A DNA stretch of 49,593 nt from Suilimivivens sp045586385 (GCA_045586385.1 JAZNAE010000067.1:1-49593), one strand, 5' to 3'; positions 1 to 7,728 are shown, numbered from the stretch's first letter. Translations and numbers: made by a program. The notes: generated from the letters alone by a model not told the origin.

Positions 1-189
1 GTAAGTTATACCATCTATTATTACTATAAAGGTGAATACTTCTACATTACGATTCCTGCAAACGCAGCATTAGAAGAAGGCTGTGATTGGTATGGCCCAC
101 TTAAATTAAATGCGATGTTTGGCAGAACCATGATTACAAAAGCTCAATATGAAGAGGCTATTGCAAAATTGCAGGAACAGGCAAGATAA
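1..189 (+). CDS. C-terminal end of a surface-type protein (partial)
   Basis: Reading frame open from the first base to a TAA; 62 residues are visible and the start lies outside the window. The segment YITIPANAALEEGCDWYG resembles the C-terminal domain of the secreted proteins at 13487-14293, 14766-15590 and 25464-26255 (for example PLSIPAGYDMSVLEEADWYG), so it is probably a fourth relative. The signal peptide and any HxH...CxC motif would be upstream and cannot be checked. Function unknown. Its position next to element genes means it could be element cargo or host sequence. Confidence 0.6.
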   Translation, partial: VSYTIYYYYKGEYFYITIPANAALEEGCDWYGPLKLNAMFGRTMITKAQYEEAIAKLQEQAR

Positions 190-245
190 TTTTAGATAAA
201 AGGGAAAAATTAAGGGGAAAAAAGAAAGTGACATTATGGGGAAAT

Positions 246-535
246 ATGGATTTTCGATTCTATGATTTCCATGTACAAGAATACGAATGGGATAAGACAA
301 ATAGTACCTTATTTATTATCTGTAAGTATCAGGACAGAGAAAAAGTCAAGGTGGAATTTGTAAATCCATTGTAAATCCAAAAGAGGCTAAATATTTAGAA
401 ATACTGCCTACACGCATTGTCGAGTACATTAAACATGTAAATGATGAAAACAGCGATACACCATGTTTTGAGATTAAGTGTAAGGATATTTTTGAAACAG
501 CGTTTGTGTGGGCAGATAAAGTATTACGAAGTTAA
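246..535 (+). pseudogene. Small hypothetical gene broken by an 11-bp insertion
   Basis: The frame starting at ATG 246 runs 42 codons to TAA at 372-374. A second frame then continues without interruption to TAA at 533-535 (ending FVWADKVLRS). The nine bases GTAAATCCA occur at 360-368 and again at 371-379. Removing 11 bases, one copy plus its two-base spacer, joins the two frames into a single protein of about 92 residues. A purine-rich stretch precedes the start. The family is not recognised. The break could be a real mutation or an assembly error. Confidence 0.6.
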
Positions 536-547
536 GGAAAAGAAGGA

Positions 548-580
548 AAAGGGTGGTGGCGTTTGTACATCACCCTTTTA
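548..580 (+). terminator. Terminator after the broken small gene
   Basis: Arms AAAGGGTG (548-555) and CACCCTTT (571-578) form a perfect 8-bp stem ending in a short T run, 12 bases after the stop codon at 533-535. Confidence 0.65.
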
Positions 581-596
581 ATGTGTAAAAGAAAAA

Positions 597-617
597 CCAA
601 ACAGAAAAACTGTTTGG
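597..617 (-). terminator. Terminator of the XRE regulator gene
   Basis: Perfect 8-bp arms CCAAACAG (597-604) and CTGTTTGG (610-617). Read on the minus strand the hairpin is followed by TTTTTCTTTT, just downstream of the minus-strand stop at 629. Confidence 0.75.
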
Positions 618-628
618 CTTGGTAGATA

Positions 629-958
629 CTATTTTTGAGTATTAACAAGAGCTTCAGCAGTAGATAACAAAACAGCAACGTCTCGTTCACTGCACTTGTT
701 GCAGATCAGATAGATTAACAACTCCTGTTCCGGGGAACGTGTGGTATCAGTGGAATTTAATACCGTATTCGCCGGAATGTCCAGACGGTTCAATATTTTT
801 GAAAGTAATTCATAACTCGGAGCCTTATTTTCATTTTCAATTGCCTGTAAGTGGCGAGAACTAATATCAAGTTCTTCTGATAATTCTGTTTGTGTAAGCT
901 GTTGATTTTGACGTGCTACCTTAATGGCAGCACCTAAACTGAGTTTTCGTTCCTGCAT
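629..958 (-). CDS. XRE-family HTH regulator of the integrative element
   Basis: 109 residues. The N-terminal half (about residues 8-65) has the Cro/C1-type helix-turn-helix pattern, seen in QQLTQTELSEELDISSRHLQ followed by IENENKAPSYELLSKI. The C-terminal tail contains two cysteines (LICNKCSERD) and no second recognisable domain. It is divergent from the sigma-like/HTH pair at 1407-2073, as repressors are in Tn916-type conjugative elements, so it probably represses that operon and itself. Repeated CAATGCGAA half-sites in the divergent region (1016-1048, 1188-1205) are candidate operators. Family assignment is firm; the target is inferred. Confidence 0.85.
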   Translation of the reverse strand: MQERKLSLGAAIKVARQNQQLTQTELSEELDISSRHLQAIENENKAPSYELLSKILNRLDIPANTVLNSTDTTRSPEQELLIYLICNKCSERDVAVLLSTAEALVNTQK

Positions 959-1015
959 GATATATCACCTCAATACTATTTTATAGTTTGTATTCTTATG
1001 TTGGAACGATGTGGG

Positions 1016-1048
1016 AGTTCGTGCAATGCGAAGCAATAGTTCGCATTG
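1016..1048. promoter_or_regulatory. Candidate operator of the XRE regulator, site 1
   Basis: AGTTCGTGCAATGCGAA at 1016-1032 is followed by TTCGCATTG, so CAATGCGAA (1024-1032) and its exact reverse complement (about 1040-1048) make a 9-bp inverted repeat. A related copy lies at 1188-1205. Both sit between the divergent XRE gene and the sigma-like gene. Confidence 0.5.
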
Positions 1049-1187
1049 ATAAAGGATTAAAGTAAGGGGAAAAGAAAACTTGCTAAATATAAAAAAAACG
1101 TATTTGGGAAGGCTTTTCTTGTGGATATAAAGAAATAGGCAGTGTGGGGAATGGAAAGGTAAAAGTCTCACCTGTAGACGAAGTGAC

Positions 1188-1205
1188 AGTTCGTACCAAT
1201 GCGAA
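1188..1205. promoter_or_regulatory. Candidate operator of the XRE regulator, site 2
   Basis: AGTTCGTACCAATGCGAA matches site 1 (1016-1032) except for one inserted base and one substitution. It is about 170 bp from site 1, a separation that would allow looping by a repressor oligomer (inference). Confidence 0.45.
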
Positions 1206-1232
1206 TTGCCAATACATATATAGCGATATTAG

Positions 1233-1275
1233 AAAAAGTATTTGTAGGATTTTTAGTCCGGCAAATACTTTTTTT
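1233..1275 (+). terminator. Terminator in the leader of the sigma-like gene
   Basis: AGTATTTG (1237-1244) pairs with CAAATACT (1262-1269) and is followed by a run of seven T. It lies about 130 bp upstream of the sigma-like gene with no coding gene before it on this strand, so it may end a short leader transcript or act as an attenuator. Confidence 0.65.
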
Positions 1276-1406
1276 GATGTATATGGAAATTTTTTTAAAG
1301 TTTTTTTCTACTTTATCTATAATTTCCTACCAACCTTCGTATTAGTCAATCGAAAGGGATATTTGTCTTTCGCTTCCATGAAGGGTATGGGAGGAGGTGA
1401 ACTCTT

Positions 1407-1841
1407 ATGGAGAAATCTTCTTCCGGTAGGAATGAAACAAATCAAAAATTGTTCGACAGTTACTGTAAAAGGATTCTGAAAAATGAAGCCATTGACTGCT
1501 TCCGTGAAATACAGAAGCACAGGCAGAGGGAAATATTCTTTTCAGAACTGAGTGAGAAGGAGTGGAAACAGCTTTATATGGAAGATGAGTATGATTTAGA
1601 TACCTGTAATTTTCGGGTGCTCGGCTATGATGTAGAGGTAAAAGATGCTCTGATAGCAGAAGCGTTAAATCTCTTGTCTGACAAGAAAAGGGAAGTGGTC
1701 TTATTGGCTTATTTTCTTGATATGTCAGATACGGAGATAGCAAAACTGTTGAATTTAAGGCAAAGTACAATCCATTATCACAGGACAAGCTCGTTAAAGT
1801 CCTTAAAGGAATTTCTGGAGGAAAGAACGAATGAAGATTAA
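1407..1841 (+). CDS. Sigma-70 family-like regulator of a conjugative element
   Basis: 144 residues. The C-terminal part (about 75-140) has a sigma region-4-like helix-turn-helix: LSDKKREVVLLAYFLDMSDT followed by EIAKLLNLRQSTIHYHRTSS. The N-terminal part (LFDSYCKRILKNEAIDCFRE) resembles the sigma-like proteins next to the recombination genes of Tn916-type elements. GGAGG lies nine bases before the ATG. It overlaps the next gene by 11 bases, as in the orf7/orf8 arrangement of Tn916. Probable role: element-specific transcription of transfer or excision genes. Confidence 0.8.
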   Translation: MEKSSSGRNETNQKLFDSYCKRILKNEAIDCFREIQKHRQREIFFSELSEKEWKQLYMEDEYDLDTCNFRVLGYDVEVKDALIAEALNLLSDKKREVVLLAYFLDMSDTEIAKLLNLRQSTIHYHRTSSLKSLKEFLEERTNED

Positions 1842-2073
1842 GAAATGCAAGAAGGGAAAGCTGGTTGCTTTTCCCGTCATTGTAGCTGCATCCAAAGGCG
1901 ATGTAGAAGCTGTGAATCAAGTGTTACAGCATTATGAAGGGTACATAATTTCATTGAGTACCAGGACACTTTATGATGAGTTTGGCAATCCCCATATCTG
2001 TGTGGATGAAAATATTCGCCGGAGATTGCAGACGAAACTGATAGCAGCAATCTTAAAATTTGAGTTGGCATAA
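1831..2073 (+). CDS. Small helix-turn-helix partner protein of the element
   Basis: 80 residues, overlapping the upstream sigma-like gene. The sequence (PVIVAASKGDVEAVNQVLQH, then LYDEFGNPHICVDENIRRRL) matches the small HTH protein family that accompanies sigma-like regulators in Tn916-like and clostridial conjugative elements. It probably acts with the upstream protein. There is no recognisable catalytic motif. Its stop is followed by a hairpin (2085-2115) and a long non-coding stretch. Confidence 0.75.
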   Translation: MKIKKCKKGKLVAFPVIVAASKGDVEAVNQVLQHYEGYIISLSTRTLYDEFGNPHICVDENIRRRLQTKLIAAILKFELA

Positions 2074-2084
2074 GCATTTTAAAC

Positions 2085-2115
2085 GGTCAGCGGTTTCCCT
2101 TTCATACCGCTGATC
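2085..2115 (+). other. Hairpin directly after the HTH gene
   Basis: GGTCAGCGG (2085-2093) pairs with CCGCTGATC (2107-2115) with one G-T wobble. No T run follows, so it is more likely an RNA structure or processing element than a simple terminator. Confidence 0.5.
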
Positions 2116-2420
2116 GTGCATATGCACCTGCACCTTGATAACTACATATGGATTTGCATACAGGACGTGAGGATATGTGGAGCTACTAGGCAGATTCGCC
2201 ATGATGTATCTGCCCTGTGATAAGGGTAAATGCGATGAAATGCTGATAGAGCATTGAAGCTAAGGTATGGAGCGAGAAGATTTGGCAAAAAGTGTAGCAG
2301 TTACATAGAGCGATGAAGCATATCCGTGATAATGATACTTCCGGAGGAATCCGGTCAATTTAATGACGGTGCGATACCGATGTGGACAGCGTAATGAACT
2401 GTCACCTGTATAGCAGTTTT
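2116..2420 (+). ncRNA. Candidate structured non-coding RNA of the element
   Basis: About 300 bases with no supportable reading frame between two element genes on the same strand. The stretch is rich in short G/C-containing segments, unlike the surrounding AT-rich spacers. I have an unaided memory of similar long non-coding stretches before the excision genes of related clostridial elements, but cannot name an RNA family. Covariation analysis on homologous elements would decide. Confidence 0.3.
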
Positions 2421-2421
2421 T

Positions 2422-2474
2422 TATATTTGTCTATAAAAGGACATTTTGGAAGTGTTTTTTTATAGGCAAATATA
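2422..2474. repeat. Long inverted repeat before the small element gene
   Basis: TATATTTGTCTATAAAA (2422-2438) and TTTTATAGGCAAATATA (2458-2474) form a 17-bp stem with one G-T pair and a 19-base loop. It could end the preceding RNA or be a binding site for excision proteins. Confidence 0.6.
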
Positions 2475-2526
2475 AGTGAATAAAAGTTTCCATTTTTGGA
2501 ATAAATAGGATAGAGAGGTGATACAT

Positions 2527-2757
2527 GTGAGTAAAACGGAAGGAATGTTTACAAATGAAAGAACAATTTCAAGATTATATGGAGAAATTCCCAATATAGA
2601 TTGCTCAAAGACACCAATGGAAAGGATGATAAATCTTATGGTAAAAGTTGATAATCCGGGTATGTTTCATATGGAAGGATATCAGATTGAATTGGAATGG
2701 AGCGATACTCAAAAGACTATACAAGATTGTATCCAAGAAGCATTGCAAATTGCTTGA
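2527..2757 (+). CDS. Small element-encoded protein upstream of the recombinase
   Basis: 76 residues from GTG 2527, with GAGG eight bases before it; an alternative GTG at 2518 adds three residues but lies on the ribosome binding site. No known domain recognised. The C-terminal half (MEGYQIELEWSDTQKTIQDC) is mixed polar. Small proteins in this place, just before a large serine recombinase, often serve in excision or its regulation; that role is inferred from position only. Confidence 0.55.
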   Translation: MSKTEGMFTNERTISRLYGEIPNIDCSKTPMERMINLMVKVDNPGMFHMEGYQIELEWSDTQKTIQDCIQEALQIA

Positions 2758-2876
2758 TAATTTTACCATAGAAAAAAAGAACTTATATATTGAAGCTGAT
2801 ATGTTTGGTGTGCTATAATAACAGCGTGTAGAACGTCAGTCATAGTACGCCATTCTTAATGAATGGAGGTTATACT

Positions 2877-4580
2877 ATGTCTACGGTAAATAATATTCAA
2901 GTAAAAAGCAGAGGGCGGTCTGGCAAAGAGAAGATTTGGCAGGCGGCTCTTTATGTGCGCCTATCTCGCGAAGATGGAGATAAGGAAGAAAGTGATAGTG
3001 TAGTAAATCAGAGAGATTTGCTTCAACAATTTGTCAGTTTAGAACCGGATATCATGGTACATGAGATTTATATGGATGATGGATGGAGTGGAACGAATTT
3101 TGAAAGACCGGATTTTATCCGTATGATGAATGACATCAAAGAGAAAAAGGTTAATTGTGTTATTGTCAAGGATTTATCTCGGTTTGGAAGAAATTATATT
3201 GATGTGGGTCAATATATTGAGAAAATATTTCCGCTTATGGATATTCGCTTTATTTCCATAACAGATAACTTAGACAGTTTTAAGAATCCACAGACAATGA
3301 ACAACATCATGGTTCCTTTTAAGAACCTGATAAATGATGAGTATTGTAGAGATATATCTAACAAAGTAAGAAGTTCGTTAGATATGAAAAGGAAACAAGG
3401 AAAGCATATAGGCTCTTTTGCCTGCTATGGTTATAAGAAAGACCCGGAAGACCACAATCATCTTGTGATTGATGAAGAAGCAGCAGAAATAGTCAGAGAT
3501 ATATTCAAGTGGTATATTTCAGGAATGAGTATTTTATCCATTACTCAGAAATTAAATGAAATGGGTATTCCCAATCCTTCAAATTATAAAAAACAGAATG
3601 GATTGCGCTATAAGAACCGATATGAAAAGATGAGTAGCGGGAAATGGCCGGATAGTTCTGTCAGACGGATATTGGGGAATCAGATGTATATTGGGAACTT
3701 AGTACAGGGAGTATTAAAAATAAAAAGTTATAAAGTACAAGTGGCACAAAGACAGGCTAAAGATGATTGGATTATTGTAGAAAATACTCATGAGCCGATT
3801 ATTAGTAGAGAAGATTTTGAAACTGTACAAGAATTATTGCAGAGAAATACTAGAAAAGCTCCGGCACAAAAAGAGGTATATTTATTCTCTGGATTTGTGA
3901 AGTGCGGTGACTGTGGTAAAAGTATGAGTAGAAAGCATCATCATCATGATTATGGTGATTATACTTATTATGTATGTACTACTCATACAAAATTGGATAA
4001 AACTGCTTGTAGTAAGCATACAACTCGTGCTGACAAGTTGGAAACGATTGTTTTAGCATCTATTCAGTCGCAAATAGCGTTAGCAGTTGACATGGAGAAG
4101 GCTATTAAGACAATCAATTCAAGTGCTAAAGCAAATAAGGAAGCAGTCAGGCTACGAAAGATGCTTGAACAGGCAAAAAAGGACGTAGAACAAGCGGAAA
4201 TGATGATGCTTGACCTTTATCCGGATTGGAAAGCAGGTGTTATTTCAAAAGATGAATATATCAAGTTAAAGGAACGCTTTGAAGGACAGAAGTGCGGGGC
4301 ACTACAAAAGGTACAGGAGCTACAAATAAAGATAGAAGATGCCGAGAAAGGGCAGGACAGTACAAATCAGTTTCTTGAAAATTTTGTTAAATATAGAAAT
4401 ATTGACAAGTTGACCAGAGAGGTCATTGTAGCATTGATTGATATGATTTATATTTACGAAGGAAATAAGATAAAAATTGTCTTTAAATATCAATATCCGT
4501 TTAAGGCAGCTATGGAGTACATTGAAAATAACAAGGATTTACTGAATATTCCACAGGTAAAAGCATTGCTTGGAGCATAG
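2877..4580 (+). CDS. Large serine recombinase (integrase/excisionase of the element)
   Basis: 567 residues from ATG 2877 (GGAGG at 2865-2869, seven bases upstream). The N-terminal resolvase domain has AALYVRLSREDG with catalytic Ser30, followed by IVKDLSRFGRN. A recombinase domain follows (about 185-300), then a zinc ribbon (CGDCG near residue 345 with a second cysteine cluster CSKH) and a coiled coil (about 420-500). This is the TnpX/TndX-type architecture that integrates and excises elements through short att sites with a two-base crossover. Its stop is about 40 bp from the spoVAD fragment, the usual place for such a gene at an element end. Confidence 0.93.
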   Translation: MSTVNNIQVKSRGRSGKEKIWQAALYVRLSREDGDKEESDSVVNQRDLLQQFVSLEPDIMVHEIYMDDGWSGTNFERPDFIRMMNDIKEKKVNCVIVKDLSRFGRNYIDVGQYIEKIFPLMDIRFISITDNLDSFKNPQTMNNIMVPFKNLINDEYCRDISNKVRSSLDMKRKQGKHIGSFACYGYKKDPEDHNHLVIDEEAAEIVRDIFKWYISGMSILSITQKLNEMGIPNPSNYKKQNGLRYKNRYEKMSSGKWPDSSVRRILGNQMYIGNLVQGVLKIKSYKVQVAQRQAKDDWIIVENTHEPIISREDFETVQELLQRNTRKAPAQKEVYLFSGFVKCGDCGKSMSRKHHHHDYGDYTYYVCTTHTKLDKTACSKHTTRADKLETIVLASIQSQIALAVDMEKAIKTINSSAKANKEAVRLRKMLEQAKKDVEQAEMMMLDLYPDWKAGVISKDEYIKLKERFEGQKCGALQKVQELQIKIEDAEKGQDSTNQFLENFVKYRNIDKLTREVIVALIDMIYIYEGNKIKIVFKYQYPFKAAMEYIENNKDLLNIPQVKALLGA

Positions 4581-4604
4581 TAATATCCATATATTATAGG
4601 ATAA

Positions 4605-4640
4605 GATTTTATGGTTCTAACTTGACATTCGCCCCCTCCG
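4605..4640. other. Presumed attR junction between element and spoVAD
   Basis: Similarity to SpoVAD starts abruptly at about 4628 (APSAADTI corresponds to APAAADTI of the family), 45-50 bp after the recombinase stop. Serine recombinases place their gene next to an att site, so the crossover should lie within about 4605-4640. The matching left junction, with the spoVAD 5' part, is not in the window, so the core dinucleotide cannot be read. Confidence 0.5.
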
Positions 4641-5026
4641 CAGCTGATACTATTTATCAGCATTTACAGGATTTCGAAAGAAAACCGGAAGATTATGACA
4701 AGATTGTCACAGGTGATTTAGGTGCAGTGGGAAAGAAAGCGTTGATTGACTTATTAAGTCAGAAAGGCGTAGATATCTCTTCTGTGCATATGGATTGCGG
4801 CATTGAAATATATGATAAGAGCCAGGATGCCCATGCAGGCGGTTCGGGATGTGGCTGTAGTGCGGTTACACTTTCTGCGTATATATTAAAACAGATAGAA
4901 GAAGGCAAGTGGAAACATGTATTATTTGTTCCTACCGGGGCGCTTCTTAGCAAGACCAGCTTTAATGAAGGCCAAAGCATACCGGGAATTGCCCATGCAG
5001 TGGAATTGGTGAGTTGTCGGGGGTAG
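4622..5026 (+). pseudogene. spoVAD: spoVAD, 5'-truncated by the inserted element
   Basis: About 134 residues matching the C-terminal ~40% of stage V sporulation protein AD, a thiolase-fold protein of about 335-340 residues that helps take dipicolinic acid into the forespore. Diagnostic segments are APSAADTIYQH, IVTGDLGAVG, HMDCGIEIYD, HAGGSGCGCSAV, VPTGALLSKTSFNEGQSIPG and IAHAVELV. The first ~200 residues and a proper start are missing; the frame continues upstream into element sequence. No spoVAE follows. Excision of the element could restore the gene if the 5' part still exists on its far side. Confidence 0.85.
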
Positions 5027-5060
5027 CAATTACCCCTGCAACTTATTTTTTTGGTAAAGT

Positions 5061-5129
5061 TTGCGGATTATGTCAAAAATCTGCGGATTGTGCAGAAAAT
5101 ATTGTAAATTAAAGTTTTTGTAGTAAAAT
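5061..5129 (+). promoter_or_regulatory. Activator repeat R1 with promoter, before the solute-binding gene
   Basis: TTGCGGATTATGTCAAAAAT (5061-5080) is followed at once by a second copy with the same TGCGGATT core (5081-5100), a 20-bp period. A weak -35 (TTGTAA, 5102-5107) and -10 TAAAAT (5124-5129) follow, with 16 bp between them. The -10 starts 24 bp after the repeat ends, the same as in R2 and R4. Confidence 0.7.
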
Positions 5130-5163
5130 ATTATAGATAAAAAAATTTGGAGGAATTCAAAGG

Positions 5164-6042
5164 ATGAAAAAAATAATTAGTTTTTGCTTGGTATTATGCC
5201 TTGTAATGGGTATGACATGCGCGTGTGCAAAAGCACCGGAAAAAAGCGAAGGAAATTCCGCACAAGGTGTGTTACCGCTAAAGACGGGTATACTTGCAAG
5301 AAGTGCGGCTAGTGAGGAAGAAAGCGAAAAAGCGATAGGCGAGCACACCATGTCCCATGTGAAAGGGGATATGACTTTTGAGCTTACCTTCTACGATAAT
5401 ATGTCGTCCATGCTTATGGCACTTCAGGCAAAAGATATTTATGTAATGATTTTGGCAGACAGTGTTGCACAATACATAGTAGCCCAGAATGACGCTTTGA
5501 TGATTGCACCGGAAAGAGAAGGAGAAGGCCTGAATCAGAATATTGCATCCTATCAGATGATGATGAAAGAGGAAGATACGGATATTCAACAGAAGTTTAA
5601 TGATGCCATTGTAGAACTAAAGGCAGAAGGCGTCATTGATGAACTGACTGAGACACATATCAAGGGTCATACAGATGGTTCCAATCCGGAGCCGGTAGAG
5701 ATTCCGGTAACAGATGGAGCTGATACCATCAAAGTAGCGGTTACGGGAGACCTTCCCCCTCTTGATTTTGTGGCAGCAGACGGAACTCCTGCCGGATTTA
5801 ATATGGCACTACTTGCAGAAATCGCAAAAAAAGCTAACATTAATATTGAAGTAGTACAGGTAGACACCGGCGCAAGGGCTGCTGCTTTAACTTCAGGCCG
5901 CGCGGATGTTATTTTCTGGGTGAATACCAATTCCTGTTCTGTACACGGCGAGATAGAAAAGGGCGCTGATATTCCGGAAGGAACCATTACAACAGAACCG
6001 TATTATTCAGAGGCGATGAGTTTTGTAACATTTAAACAGTAA
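5164..6042 (+). CDS. Unusual solute-binding lipoprotein (PBP2 / SBP_bac_3 type)
   Basis: 292 residues from ATG 5164 (GGAGG upstream). The signal peptide ends near MTCAC, with Cys21 the likely lipidated residue. The second half (about 180-290) looks like the N-terminal lobe of an amino-acid-binding protein: IKVAVTGDLPPLDFVAADGT, then FNMALLAEIAKK and SGRADVIFW. The first half (about 40-170) ends KFNDAIVELKAEGVIDEL, which is typical of the C-terminal end of that fold. The lobes therefore seem to be in reversed order or are halves of two domains. It stands alone behind repeat R1 and is the only solute-binding candidate for the permease/ATPase at 17038-18803. Substrate probably an amino acid (inferred). 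Confidence 0.75.
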   Translation: MKKIISFCLVLCLVMGMTCACAKAPEKSEGNSAQGVLPLKTGILARSAASEEESEKAIGEHTMSHVKGDMTFELTFYDNMSSMLMALQAKDIYVMILADSVAQYIVAQNDALMIAPEREGEGLNQNIASYQMMMKEEDTDIQQKFNDAIVELKAEGVIDELTETHIKGHTDGSNPEPVEIPVTDGADTIKVAVTGDLPPLDFVAADGTPAGFNMALLAEIAKKANINIEVVQVDTGARAAALTSGRADVIFWVNTNSCSVHGEIEKGADIPEGTITTEPYYSEAMSFVTFKQ

Positions 6043-6054
6043 TATAGTCATAAC

Positions 6055-6087
6055 AAAAACACACGATACATTTGTACGTGTGTTTTT
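6055..6087 (+). terminator. Terminator of the solute-binding gene
   Basis: Perfect 11-bp arms AAAAACACACG (6055-6065) and CGTGTGTTTTT (6077-6087), with T residues closing the 3' arm, 12 bp after the stop codon. Confidence 0.8.
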
Positions 6088-6130
6088 GAGGATTATAAGC
6101 AAAAGACGAAAGATGCAGAGGACAGTAATT

Positions 6131-7225
6131 ATGAGTATGGCAGGGAAAATGATTTTAGAGGAATTCGCAGAAAACCGTTCTGCTTACGTAGAATTGGGGG
6201 ATGTGGTCCATAACCGGCTAGAAGAATTGGTAAAGGAAGCAGGATTATCCATTCTTGGTATCGAGCATCGGATTAAAACAGTAAAAAGTCTTGCGGGAAA
6301 GCTGGAGAGAAAGGGAGATGATTACTACCGGAAGCTGGAAGATTTAACAGATTTGGTAGGAGCCAGAATTATTTGTTTTTTTTCGGACGAAGTGGATGTT
6401 TTGGGAAAACTGGTAGAAAAAAGCTTTCAAATTGACCGGGAAAATTCCTCTGATAAGAGGGCGCTGATGAAAGCGGACTCCTTTGGATACTTATCCCTGC
6501 ATTACATTTGCTATCTGACACCGGAAATGGGTTATCCGGAGAATATTTGTTATAAAAAATTTGAAATACAAATCCGTACCAACCTGCAACATACATGGTC
6601 GGCCATAGAGCATGATTTAGGATACAAAAGTGAATTTGGTGTTCCCAGGGTGGTGGTACGTCAGTTTGCAAGGCTTGCAGGGCTTTTAGAACTGGCAGAT
6701 GATGAGTTTGTGCGTATACGCAGCAGAATGCAGGATTATACGGAAGAAATCAGACAAAAGATAACCGACGGCTGTGCAGATGAGGTATTGATTGACTTGA
6801 TTTCATTGGAAGAATATATGAAACGGAATCAGGGAATGCGAAGCTTTCTGGATGAACTGGCCGCAATATGTGATTTTGGAAATGGTCCGGCAGAAATCAG
6901 TGAGGTTAATCCCGATTCTTATATTCCGCTGCTGCAGTGGCTTGGCATTACTACCATTGGTGATTTGCAGAGGATGTTAAATGAACATCGGAGCGATGCC
7001 CTGAAGCTGGCAAGGAAAGCCCTGGAAAGCACGGATTTTGATATACTCTCATCCAGCATTGGACTTAGGTATTTGTGCAGAGCCCGGTTGCTAAAAAAAG
7101 AGTATTCCCGTGAGCAGATTGTATCGTTTTTTGAAATCGTTACAGAAAATCAAAAAAGAGCGGAGCGTATGGCAGATGCTTTGTTAAAAAATGCGTACCT
7201 GCTTACTTGCGGAGGTGAGAAATGA
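6131..7225 (+). CDS. RelA/SpoT-type (p)ppGpp synthetase without N-terminal HD domain
   Basis: 364 residues from ATG 6131; AGAGGA lies eight bases upstream, and earlier starts would fall in the terminator stem. The RelA/SpoT nucleotidyltransferase domain spans about residues 30-200: DYYRKLEDLTDLVGARII, DSFGYLSLHYICYL and EIQIRTNLQHTWSAIEHDLG. The C-terminal ~160 residues are helical and lack TGS or ACT domains, so this is a small alarmone synthetase with an extension. Its stop overlaps the start of the HD-domain gene by four bases, giving a synthetase-hydrolase pair. Expected reaction: pyrophosphate transfer from ATP to GDP or GTP. Confidence 0.85.
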   Translation: MSMAGKMILEEFAENRSAYVELGDVVHNRLEELVKEAGLSILGIEHRIKTVKSLAGKLERKGDDYYRKLEDLTDLVGARIICFFSDEVDVLGKLVEKSFQIDRENSSDKRALMKADSFGYLSLHYICYLTPEMGYPENICYKKFEIQIRTNLQHTWSAIEHDLGYKSEFGVPRVVVRQFARLAGLLELADDEFVRIRSRMQDYTEEIRQKITDGCADEVLIDLISLEEYMKRNQGMRSFLDELAAICDFGNGPAEISEVNPDSYIPLLQWLGITTIGDLQRMLNEHRSDALKLARKALESTDFDILSSSIGLRYLCRARLLKKEYSREQIVSFFEIVTENQKRAERMADALLKNAYLLTCGGEK

Positions 7226-7728
7226 TGCCTTCAAAAAGATTGGACGCAGCCCTGCAATTTGCCACAGAAAAGCATGCGGGACAAACAAGGATAGGCGGTG
7301 AGCCTTATATCTCTCATCCTGTGTCGGTGGCTAAGATGCTTAGGGAAGAAGGATATGATGAGGAATACCAGATTGCGGGGCTTTTTCATGATTTGCTTGA
7401 GGATACCGATGCGACATATGAAGAAATTGCTGTTTACGGAAGCCCGGAAATTTTGGAGGCAGTGAAGCTGCTGACTAAAAAAAAGGGCTATGATATGTCG
7501 GAATATATTGCCGGAATTAAAAACAACAAAATGGCATTTGCAGTAAAAGGAGCAGACCGTCTGCATAACCTGCAGAGTGCATTTTGCACAGACGAAAAAT
7601 TTAAACGTAAATATATTAGGGAATCGCTGGAGTGGTACACAGCTTTTGACGAGAGGATTCCCGGGGCAATCAGGCAGTTGGCAGCTACATTGGAAAAAAC
7701 TTTAACAGAGAGTATGGAGGAGTCATAA
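7222..7728 (+). CDS. HD-domain (p)ppGpp hydrolase-like protein
   Basis: 168 residues. Matches the hydrolase domain of RelA/SpoT and small alarmone hydrolases: HAGQTRIGGEPYISHP, FHDLLEDTDATYEEI (the HD metal pair) and VKGADRLHNL. It overlaps the synthetase gene by four bases (ATGA) and is followed immediately by the acyltransferase start (TAAATG), so the three genes are translationally coupled. Probably removes the 3' pyrophosphate of (p)ppGpp and balances its neighbour. Other nucleotide substrates are possible. Confidence 0.82.
   Translation: MMPSKRLDAALQFATEKHAGQTRIGGEPYISHPVSVAKMLREEGYDEEYQIAGLFHDLLEDTDATYEEIAVYGSPEILEAVKLLTKKKGYDMSEYIAGIKNNKMAFAVKGADRLHNLQSAFCTDEKFKRKYIRESLEWYTAFDERIPGAIRQLAATLEKTLTESMEES

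Noticed and set aside
1144..1479. Possible plus-strand gene before the sigma-like protein
   Set aside because: Crosses a terminator hairpin and overlaps the sigma-like gene, which has the better start and a known family.
1405..1920. Long minus-strand frame opposite the sigma-like gene
   Set aside because: Antisense shadow of a gene with clear family similarity.
4581..4640. Exact att core sequence
   Set aside because: The left junction is not visible, so a two-base crossover cannot be fixed.
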